Shown here in pieces: positions 1 through 5,853 of a stretch of DNA of 10,987 bases. Where the stretch lies: assembly GCA_036405495.1 (NCBI GenBank), contig DASWXL010000136.1, forward strand, positions 1 to 10,987, written 5' to 3'. Every line of letters begins with the position of its first letter. Positions within the stretch are counted from its first letter, which is position 1. The notes under the pieces were generated by a model, which had not been told where the DNA came from, ran no database searches, and saw nothing but the letters and a program-made list of their open reading frames with translations. The stretch is from DASWTL01 sp036405495 (GTDB lineage Bacteria; Bacteroidota; Bacteroidia; Sphingobacteriales; Sphingobacteriaceae). Made by a program: the position numbers and the translations under genes.

Positions 1-1517
1 CACTCAGCGATCCATCCTCCAAAGGCACACTCAAAAAAGCCTCGATCCTGCCGGACGAATACCTGATCCTATGCCCGGTTGCAGATACCGCCCAATACAA
101 ACCTTTTGGAAGAACACTCGGATTATCGCCCTGGCCATCCCTCAACAATCTATCCGATCAGATCGTCCTGAAAAGCTTCACCAACAGAACCGTTGACTCC
201 GTAGCTTACGCCGATACCTGGTACAAGAACAACGTCAAGAAGTCGGGCGGCTGGACGCTCGAACGCATCGACCCCAAAGCTATATGTACCGGAAAAGAAA
301 ACTGGACGGCGGGTGAAGATGCACGTGGCGGTACTCCGGGCCAGCAGAACTCCGTATTCAGGACCGGCACGGGCAGCGAACCTTTAAAGCTTATAAGTGC
401 TGTTCTAACCGACAGCATCACAATAACCTTAACATTCAACCGGGTGGTTGATAGCTTTACGGCAACCCATCCGCACAACTACAGCTTAAATAATGGTGCA
501 GGGACACCTGTTTCGGCAAGTAATGACACCGGGGCACAGGTCATACTGAAATATCCTGCAGGAATAGCGAGGGGAAACACCTACAAGGTCACTGCTTCAA
601 ATATTTCAGACTGCGCCGGAAGCGTGATTTCCGCACCGAACAATTCCGCCGAATTTTTTTATGCGCAACAGATAGCCAAAGGCGATGTGCTGATCACCGA
701 AATCCTTTTTAATCCCCGGCCCGACGGAGCAGACTTTGTTGAAATCTACAACAATTCGAACAGCAGACTGGATTTGTCTGACCTTGACCTGGCCTCGGTC
801 AAAGGAGATAGCCTGATCAGCATCAAACCGATCAGCAGCGCTGCCCTGATACTTGAACCTGGAGCGTATTTCGTTCTGACGACCGATCCTGATAATATCC
901 GGAAAGAATACCGAACGGAAAGCACGTTCAATTCCGTGAAAATGGCTTCCCTTCCCGCTTTCAATGACGATGCCGGCGTCGTTGTACTCGTCGACAATAG
1001 CAGCCGCATCGATCAGCTTAACTATAATGCAGCAATGCACCTCAAACTGATCCGGGATCCCGAAGGCGTATCATTGGAAAGAAGCAGTTTTAACCGGGCT
1101 ACAAACGATCCGGGTAATTTTCGTTCAGCCGCTGCGTCTGCCGGATATGCCACACCGGGGTACAGGAATTCACAGTTTACTGTGGATCTGAATTCCGAAC
1201 AAGAGGTCTTCCTCGCCTCTCCTACCTTTTCTCCCGACAATGACGGGTTTGAGGACTTCCTGGAAGTCAGATATCAACTGTCTGAACCCGGATGGATCGC
1301 TAATGCAACTGTGTATACAGACAGAGGCATCCGCATCAGGAAGATCGCAAACAATCTGACTTTAGCTGCAGAAGGATACCTTAACTGGGATGGACTCAAT
1401 GAATCCGAACATATTGCTCCGGTTGGCATCTATATACTGTATCTGGAGATCTTTAATGAGCGTGGTCAGGTGAAGAAGTACAGGCGAAGCTTTGTTCTGG
1501 CGACAAAGTTGAATTGA
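1..1517 (+). CDS. Lamin-tail-domain secreted/surface protein (5' partial)
   Basis: The reading frame is already open at base 3 and runs to the TGA at 1515-1517, so 504 C-terminal residues are visible and the true start lies upstream; the GTG at 444 is internal. In visible-residue numbering, residues 1-120 look like the second half of a lamin tail domain (ending with a WTAGEDARGGTPGQQN-type motif). Residues about 126-220 form an Ig-like beta domain. Residues about 225-389 are a second, complete lamin tail domain, with the typical ITEILFNPRPDGADFVEIYN opening and an NDPGNF...ATPGYRNSQ ending. Residues about 405-504 are a FlgD-Ig/gliding-associated C-terminal-like module with FSPDNDG, a WDG and PVGIYIL. 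Bacteroidota lamin tail proteins are generally exported, multi-domain and of unknown adhesive or structural role. Export through the type IX system is possible but not shown, because the C-terminus is not a canonical type A or B sorting signal. The gene is followed after 41 bases by tdh on the same strand. Confidence 0.85.
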   Translation, partial: LSDPSSKGTLKKASILPDEYLILCPVADTAQYKPFGRTLGLSPWPSLNNLSDQIVLKSFTNRTVDSVAYADTWYKNNVKKSGGWTLERIDPKAICTGKENWTAGEDARGGTPGQQNSVFRTGTGSEPLKLISAVLTDSITITLTFNRVVDSFTATHPHNYSLNNGAGTPVSASNDTGAQVILKYPAGIARGNTYKVTASNISDCAGSVISAPNNSAEFFYAQQIAKGDVLITEILFNPRPDGADFVEIYNNSNSRLDLSDLDLASVKGDSLISIKPISSAALILEPGAYFVLTTDPDNIRKEYRTESTFNSVKMASLPAFNDDAGVVVLVDNSSRIDQLNYNAAMHLKLIRDPEGVSLERSSFNRATNDPGNFRSAAASAGYATPGYRNSQFTVDLNSEQEVFLASPTFSPDNDGFEDFLEVRYQLSEPGWIANATVYTDRGIRIRKIANNLTLAAEGYLNWDGLNESEHIAPVGIYILYLEIFNERGQVKKYRRSFVLATKLN

Positions 1518-1542
1518 GCTCTCGCAAACTTTTTTACCTTTG
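1514..1542 (+). promoter_or_regulatory. Bacteroidota-type promoter for tdh
   Basis: TACCTTTG at 1535-1542 matches the Bacteroidota -7 consensus TAnnTTTG exactly. A TTG at 1514-1516 lies 18 bases upstream and fits the -33 element. It overlaps the stop codon of the upstream lamin-tail gene. The predicted transcript start, about 7 bases downstream, would leave a leader of only about 10 bases before the ATG at 1559. Confidence 0.6.
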
Positions 1543-1558
1543 CTCAAAACCGATCTTA

Positions 1559-2509
1559 ATGAATGAAACGATCCTCGTTATAGGCTCAAACGGGCAAATC
1601 GGCACCGAGCTGGTAACTGAATTACGCAAGATCCATGGCGAAACTAATGTCGTGGCCTGCGATATTCGTCGTCCGGATTATGATATAAAAGAAGCCGGTC
1701 CGTTCGAATTTGTAAACGTGCTTGAAAAAGACGTTGTTAAAACTATCTTTCAGAAATATAAGCCTTCTCAGGTGTACTTGCTGGCGGCTCTTTTATCAGC
1801 CACAGGCGAACAGAATCCGAAACTGGCCTGGGATCTCAATATGAACGGCTTGCTGAACGTTCTAGACCTGGCGCTTGAATATAAGACCCACAAGGTCTAT
1901 TGGCCAAGTTCGATCGCTGCATTTGGGCCAACTTCCCCCAAGCAGCAGACCCCTCAGTTCTGTACCATGGATCCTAATACCGTTTACGGTATCAGTAAAC
2001 TTGCCGGCGAGCGCTGGTGCGAGTATTACTTCCAGAAATATGGGCTCGACGTCAGAAGCATACGTTACCCGGGATTGATCAGCTGGAAAGCCGCACCTGG
2101 TGGAGGAACAACTGATTATGCGATCCATATCTTCCACGATGCTTTACTAAAGGGAAGTTACAATTCATTTCTTTCAGCCGATACCGAACTCCCTATGATG
2201 TATATGGACGACGCTATCCGCGGTACAATTGAGCTGATGGATGCCCCGGCCAGTCGTATACGAATTCGGTCAAGCTACAATTTTGCAGGCGTCAGCTTTA
2301 ACCCTGAGCAATTGGCAGCCCAGATCAGGCGGCACATTCCGGGATTTACTTTAGGCTACCTTAACAATGATCCGCGCCAGCAAATTGCCAATAGCTGGCC
2401 ACAATCGATAGATGATAGTCAGGCACGAACCGACTGGAACTGGAGACCTGAATTTGATCTGGCAAGAATGACAGATCACATGTTTTTAAATCTCAGGAAA
2501 CAGCATTAG
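1559..2509 (+). CDS. tdh: L-threonine 3-dehydrogenase, SDR (UDP-galactose epimerase-like) type
   Basis: The product is a 316-aa NAD-dependent cytoplasmic enzyme predicted to oxidise L-threonine to 2-amino-3-oxobutyrate, the first step of threonine conversion to glycine. It has the extended-SDR layout: the NAD-binding GSNGQIG loop at residues 9-15 and Asp35 at the end of the second strand, the position that normally binds the ribose of NAD. The catalytic Ser lies in PSSIAAFG (about 117-118), and Tyr143 and Lys147 are in VYGISK. The RYPGLISWKAAPGGGTTDYA segment (169-188) is typical of SDR-type threonine dehydrogenases and separates them from general sugar epimerases. ATG 1559 was chosen because MNETILVIGS begins directly at the first beta strand; the in-frame TTG at 1514 would add 15 residues not expected in the family and would overlap the promoter. 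The next enzyme of the pathway, kbl, starts at 10873 on the same strand. This is the SDR family, unrelated to the zinc medium-chain Tdh of E. coli. Confidence 0.9.
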   Translation: MNETILVIGSNGQIGTELVTELRKIHGETNVVACDIRRPDYDIKEAGPFEFVNVLEKDVVKTIFQKYKPSQVYLLAALLSATGEQNPKLAWDLNMNGLLNVLDLALEYKTHKVYWPSSIAAFGPTSPKQQTPQFCTMDPNTVYGISKLAGERWCEYYFQKYGLDVRSIRYPGLISWKAAPGGGTTDYAIHIFHDALLKGSYNSFLSADTELPMMYMDDAIRGTIELMDAPASRIRIRSSYNFAGVSFNPEQLAAQIRRHIPGFTLGYLNNDPRQQIANSWPQSIDDSQARTDWNWRPEFDLARMTDHMFLNLRKQH

Positions 2510-2521
2510 GCAGTTTATTTT

Positions 2522-2529
2522 TACTTTTG
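2522..2529 (+). promoter_or_regulatory. Possible -7 promoter box for yebC
   Basis: TACTTTTG matches TAnnTTTG exactly and lies 33 bases before the yebC ATG. No convincing TTG/TTTG element sits 17-23 bases upstream, so the call rests on the -7 box and its position alone. Confidence 0.4.
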
Positions 2530-2549
2530 AATTTTCACTTTGAATTTTG
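2523..2549 (+). repeat. Short AT-rich tandem repeat upstream of yebC
   Basis: Two imperfect units, ACTTTTGAATTTTC (2523-2536) and ACTTTGAATTTTG (2537-2549), lie head to tail, and a third partial unit starts ACTTAT at 2550. Each full unit contains TTTGAATTTT. The repeat occupies about half of the 53-base gap between tdh and yebC and overlaps the candidate -7 box. It may be simple low-complexity sequence or a duplicated promoter element. Confidence 0.6.
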
Positions 2550-2562
2550 ACTTATAACATCC

Positions 2563-3285
2563 ATGGGAAGAGCATTTGAATTCCGTAAAGAAAGAAAATT
2601 TAAGCGCTGGGCGAAGATGGCCGTTCAGTTTACGCGCTTAGGGAAAGAGATCGCGATAGCAGTAAAAGACGGCGGACCAAACCCGGAATCCAACTCACGT
2701 CTCCGTACCGCCATCCAGAATGCTAAAGCCGTGAACATGCCAAAGGACCGCGTTGATGCTGCGATAAAACGGGCATCAAGCAAAGATGAGAAAGGCTATG
2801 AAGAGTATGTTTACGAAGGATACGCTCCCCATGGCGTCGCGATCCTGATCGAAACCGCGACCGACAATACCAACCGGACGGTTGCCAATGTCCGCAGCTA
2901 CTTTAACAAGGTCGGTGGAGCGCTGGGTAAAACCGGATCGCTGGACTTCATTTTCAACCGCAAATCAGTTTTCCGCTTCGACCCCAAAGAGATGGACCTC
3001 GAAGAGCTGGAATTCGAACTTATTGACGCCGGCCTGGAGGATCTGTATGTCGAAGAGGATGAAGAAGGAAATGACGCAGGAGTAATCCATACATCTTTTG
3101 AGGATTTCGGCAAGATGCAGAAAGCACTCGAAGAAAAGGGTATCGAAGTAAAAAGCGCGAAACTGGAACGGATCGCCCTATCTAGTACTGAGGTTTCAGA
3201 AGAAGAAGCTGCCGACGTATTTAAACTCATTGATAAGCTGGAAGAGGACGACGATGTCCAGGCTGTTTACCATAATATGGCTTAG
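2563..3285 (+). CDS. yebC: YebC/PmpR (TACO1) family protein
   Basis: The product is a 240-aa cytoplasmic protein of normal family length. It carries the Bacteroidota-style N-terminus MGRAFEFRKERKFKRWAK in place of the AGHSKWANIKHRK of other phyla. The family core follows: GGPNPESNSRLRTAIQNAK, then NMPKDRVDAAIKRA, YEEYVYEGYAPHGVAILIE, TDNTNRTVANVRSYFNK and GGALGKTGSLDFIF. The C-terminal part is acidic. Members were long annotated as transcriptional regulators (PmpR). The mitochondrial homologue TACO1 and more recent bacterial work point to a ribosome-associated role in easing translation of difficult sequences such as proline runs, and I favour that reading. The start is supported by the conserved MGRAFEF opening. 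The gene follows tdh by 53 bases and converges with the minus-strand gene ending at 3319. It is not next to ruvC, its neighbour in many Proteobacteria. Confidence 0.93.
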   Translation: MGRAFEFRKERKFKRWAKMAVQFTRLGKEIAIAVKDGGPNPESNSRLRTAIQNAKAVNMPKDRVDAAIKRASSKDEKGYEEYVYEGYAPHGVAILIETATDNTNRTVANVRSYFNKVGGALGKTGSLDFIFNRKSVFRFDPKEMDLEELEFELIDAGLEDLYVEEDEEGNDAGVIHTSFEDFGKMQKALEEKGIEVKSAKLERIALSSTEVSEEEAADVFKLIDKLEEDDDVQAVYHNMA

Positions 3286-3318
3286 TCCTCTTCTACAAGA
3301 GAGCCGAAAACTCAGGTA

Positions 3319-3951
3319 TCAGAGCCGTAAATAATGTAACCCAATACCGACCAGGGTGTTGTCGACACCCCTGTTAGGAAGCTTGAGGCTGGCATTGGAT
3401 ATGTGCCTGATACCACTTCGCAGGTCAATTGACCAATGCCTGCCGACCGGAATCCGCAGGCCGATCCGCATGTTATCGGAAAAGATAAAGCCGCTCGACT
3501 GGCGTAGAGGCGTTGAAGACACATAGTGTGGCCCCGTGCCTGCCAGCGCGTAGACAAGAACTTTGCCGGCCGATCGGGTAGTGAAGACCGGACGGTACAC
3601 CACCAGTCCGGCGTTAATGCCGGCTTCCCATCCACGGATGTTTCGTCCGGAGGCAGCGCCGGGACCATCTCTTATGGTGACAAAGTTAAGCTGTGGCTGC
3701 ACAATATAATCGAGATACCATCCGCTGTTTTTCCTCCGGGAGACCGGCTTTTGAAACTCCAGTTCGATTAAGAGTGGCGAATAGACATATTCTACATTGT
3801 TAAAGTACCCCGAAATAATCCCTTTCTCGATAACGCGACCAACCTGAAAGCGATAGCGCGGTACATCAACGGAGTCCTTTCTATCATCAGATGGCGAAAT
3901 TAACGTTAGGGCAGATAAAGCCAGAACAAGGCAATTGTTTGTGAGAGGCAT
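3319..3951 (-). CDS. PagL-like lipid A 3-O-deacylase / acyloxyacyl hydrolase family protein (copy 1)
   Basis: The product is a 210-aa predicted small outer-membrane beta-barrel of the PagL/acyloxyacyl hydrolase family, which removes an ester-linked acyl chain from lipid A at the cell surface. The C-terminal signature is clear: GTGPHYVSSTPLRQSSGFIF, then GLRIPVG, then RHISN with His183 and Ser185 at the positions of the catalytic His and Ser of PagL, then LPNRGVDNT. The third catalytic residue of Pseudomonas PagL is a Glu 12 residues after the Ser; here that position is Asp197. The N-terminus has a hydrophobic stretch (about 7-19) but no positive charge before it, so the signal peptide is weak. 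An in-frame TGA lies 15 bases upstream of the ATG, which excludes a longer form. It lies 77 bases downstream of its paralogue and is probably cotranscribed with it. Enzyme activity is inferred from the motif only. Confidence 0.78.
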   Translation of the reverse strand: MPLTNNCLVLALSALTLISPSDDRKDSVDVPRYRFQVGRVIEKGIISGYFNNVEYVYSPLLIELEFQKPVSRRKNSGWYLDYIVQPQLNFVTIRDGPGAASGRNIRGWEAGINAGLVVYRPVFTTRSAGKVLVYALAGTGPHYVSSTPLRQSSGFIFSDNMRIGLRIPVGRHWSIDLRSGIRHISNASLKLPNRGVDNTLVGIGLHYLRL

Positions 3952-4028
3952 GGTGTGAGCGTTAATTCAACAAGTAACTTTTTTTCGGGCTGCTTTGTTT
4001 CAGGTTGCTGTTCCATCCTCAAACACCT

Positions 4029-4670
4029 TTATCGCTTAAAGTATCGGATGCCGATACCCAGGAATGTATTGTCAATGCCGCTGTTCGGCAACTTAAGGTG
4101 AAAATTCGATATATGGCGGAGGCCGCCCCGGAGATCCAGACTGGTATTCTGACTGACCGGGATCCTCAGACCGAAACGGATATTATCAGAGAAGATAAAC
4201 CCTTCTGATTGACGCTGAGGCGTAGAAGACACAAAATGCGGACCGGTACCGGCCATCACATAAACGGCAGCTTTGTTTTGAGACGCCACGGTATAAAGAG
4301 ACTTATAAAAGACAAGCCCGAGATTAACCCCCGTCTCCCAGCTATGAGTATGGCTTCTGTCATTCGAAGTGAGTAACCTGTCCTGAAACCGGACGATATT
4401 AAATTGCGGCTGAACAAAGTAATCCAGATACCAGGTGCTATTGCGACTGCTTGAAAGAGGTTTCTGGATCTCGAACTGCAACAAAACAGGCTTATAGTTG
4501 TAATCGTCGGGCGTCTTGTCGTCACCGGATTTAACACTCTTCTCCAACTGAAAACCAAACTGAACCTTATATCTCGGGGTGGTAACTGTCGTATCCGGCG
4601 TACTGCCAGAAAGCTGAAATGAACATGCCGTTACCGCACCTATGGCGACACAAGTTCTTATCCACCGCAT
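4029..4670 (-). CDS. PagL-like lipid A 3-O-deacylase / acyloxyacyl hydrolase family protein (copy 2)
   Basis: This 213-aa paralogue of the next gene downstream is similar over its whole length, roughly half identical by eye, with the strongest match in the last 90 residues. It carries the shared GTGPHFVSSTPQRQSEGFIF block and RHISN with His186 and Ser188, followed by LPNSGIDNT. Asp200 sits where PagL has its catalytic Glu. The N-terminus, MRWIRT followed by AIGAVTAC and an SGSTPDTT stretch, fits a cleaved signal peptide. Cys16 in VTAC loosely resembles a lipobox, but an outer-membrane barrel would not need one. It is the first gene of the pair. No good TAnnTTTG box is seen in the 122 bases upstream, which contain the trhO terminator. 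A role in lipid A deacylation is inferred from the family. Confidence 0.78.
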   Translation of the reverse strand: MRWIRTCVAIGAVTACSFQLSGSTPDTTVTTPRYKVQFGFQLEKSVKSGDDKTPDDYNYKPVLLQFEIQKPLSSSRNSTWYLDYFVQPQFNIVRFQDRLLTSNDRSHTHSWETGVNLGLVFYKSLYTVASQNKAAVYVMAGTGPHFVSSTPQRQSEGFIFSDNIRFGLRIPVSQNTSLDLRGGLRHISNFHLKLPNSGIDNTFLGIGIRYFKR

Positions 4671-4744
4671 ACAGAAATGAGTTAAGTATCTGTAGTAACT
4701 TAATTAGCCGGCGGTTGGTTTTATATGCAAGTTAGCATACAAGC

Positions 4745-4778
4745 AAAAAAAGCGTCCCTCACAGAACGCTTTTTTTTT
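4745..4778 (-). terminator. Intrinsic terminator after trhO
   Basis: AGCGT (4751-4755) pairs with ACGCT (4766-4770) around a 10-base loop. The stem extends by A:T pairs between the A-run at 4745-4750 and the T-run at 4771-4776. On the minus strand the hairpin is followed by a run of T, 15 bases past the trhO stop at 4793. The flanking A and T runs make it symmetrical, so it could act in both directions, although no plus-strand gene reads into it. Confidence 0.75.
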
Positions 4779-4792
4779 CATATATCCTTTGC

Positions 4793-5758
4793 CTAAACAG
4801 TTGGCTTCAGCGACTCTTTTCTCACTTTACTGAGATTGACAGGCTGGGGTATCTTAACATAATAACCCGTCCCGTCATACTCACGCTTCCGCGGATGTTC
4901 CCGGCAGGCTTCTGAGCAGCAGCCGTCAAGTTTCCAGCCGCATTCGTCGCATTGGGTAAAATGTTCATTACACTCCGGATTTGCGCAATTGATCATCTTC
5001 GGCGTTATAGTATTACAATTGCGGCAGCGCGAGATCACCTCCGGATTCACCGAATTTACATTAACAGCAACGCGATTATCAAATACATAACACTTACCCT
5101 CGAAGTCTTTTCCGCCCGCTTCTTTTCCGTATTTGATAATTCCGCCATGAAGCTGATAAACGTTTTCAAAACCCTCATGCAACAACAACGCCGAAGCTTT
5201 TTCGCACTTGATGCCGCCGGTGCAATATGTAAGGATCTTTTTGCCTTTATACTTTGCCAGCTCATTGATCTTTGCCGGAAAATCGCGGAAATTCTCAATA
5301 TCAAGCGTTACGGCGTTTTTAAACTTTCCGAGATTGTGTTCATAATTGGATCTGACATCAAGGACAACAACGTCATCGCGATCTTTCAGCGCCAAAAACT
5401 CCTCAGGTTCAAGATGGATCCCTGTCCTTTTTTCGGGATTTATAATGTGCGGATCCCGTAATCCGGAATGTACGATCTCGGGCTTATAGCGACAATGCAT
5501 CTTGATAAACGAGGGTTCTTCCACCTCGTCGACCTTAAACTCGGTCTTTGCAAACCGCGCATCTGAGTGAACCGCATTCATATAGCTCTGGCATGCATCT
5601 ACCGTACCCGATACAGTTCCATTCAGCCCTTCGTCGGCCACGATGATCCGCCCAACGAGACCTAACGATTTACAAAATTTGAGATGATCTGCCGCGAATT
5701 GCTCCGCATTTTCTATCGCACTGTAGCAATAGTAAAGAAGTGTGTGATATTTAGCCAT
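4793..5758 (-). CDS. trhO: tRNA uridine(34) hydroxylase, rhodanese family
   Basis: The product is a 321-aa cytoplasmic enzyme of the TrhO/YceA (formerly UPF0176) family, which uses oxygen to form 5-hydroxyuridine at wobble position 34 of tRNAs. The N-terminal domain (about 1-95) has the characteristic GRIIVADEGLNGTVSG segment and EPSFIKMHCRYKPEIV. The rhodanese domain (about 120-215) has VVVLDVRSNYEH and the active-site loop CTGGIKCEKA, with the catalytic Cys179 and the family-specific Cys185. The C-terminal region (245-285) holds nine cysteines, including CRNC, CDEC and a CC pair, and probably binds zinc. The ATG at 5758 gives the expected MAKYHTLLYYCY opening. The gene has its own -7 box upstream and a terminator downstream, so it looks like a single-gene unit inside the minus-strand block. 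Confidence 0.93.
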   Translation of the reverse strand: MAKYHTLLYYCYSAIENAEQFAADHLKFCKSLGLVGRIIVADEGLNGTVSGTVDACQSYMNAVHSDARFAKTEFKVDEVEEPSFIKMHCRYKPEIVHSGLRDPHIINPEKRTGIHLEPEEFLALKDRDDVVVLDVRSNYEHNLGKFKNAVTLDIENFRDFPAKINELAKYKGKKILTYCTGGIKCEKASALLLHEGFENVYQLHGGIIKYGKEAGGKDFEGKCYVFDNRVAVNVNSVNPEVISRCRNCNTITPKMINCANPECNEHFTQCDECGWKLDGCCSEACREHPRKREYDGTGYYVKIPQPVNLSKVRKESLKPTV

Positions 5759-5797
5759 AATTCATTGATACTGCTGCAAACAGCGTGAAATGTGCGG

Positions 5798-5805
5798 CAA
5801 AGATA
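5798..5805 (-). promoter_or_regulatory. -7 promoter box for trhO
   Basis: On the minus strand the sequence reads TATCTTTG, an exact match to TAnnTTTG, 39 bases before the trhO ATG. No clear TTG is placed at the usual 17-23 bases upstream; a TTTG at 5820-5817 is too close. The box lies in the 95-base gap after the DUF5686 gene. Confidence 0.5.
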
Positions 5806-5853
5806 CCAAACTCGGGCAAATCTTCGAAATTGCGGCGTTATGGTTTTGTAATT

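Noticed and set aside
606..1040. 144-aa minus-strand open frame
   Set aside because: It is a shadow of the lamin-tail gene; the plus-strand frame has clear domain motifs throughout.
1514..1558. TTG start adding 15 residues to Tdh
   Set aside because: The added residues are not expected in the family and overlap the promoter; the ATG at 1559 fits the Rossmann start.
3288..3301. Small hairpin CTCTT-ctac-AAGAG between convergent genes yebC and pagL-like copy 1
   Set aside because: The stem is only five pairs and no T-run follows on either strand, so it is too weak to call a terminator.
3952..4028. Possible promoter or terminator between the two PagL-like genes
   Set aside because: No TAnnTTTG box on the minus strand and no stable stem were found; the 77-base gap appears to be a plain operon spacer.
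4623..4625. Lipobox-like VTAC (Cys16) in PagL-like copy 2
   Set aside because: The match is poor (no Leu at -3), the paralogue lacks it, and beta-barrel proteins normally use an ordinary signal peptide.
4952..5461. 169-aa open frame on the plus strand
   Set aside because: It lies wholly antisense to trhO, whose protein is clearly conserved; the translation shows no recognisable motif.
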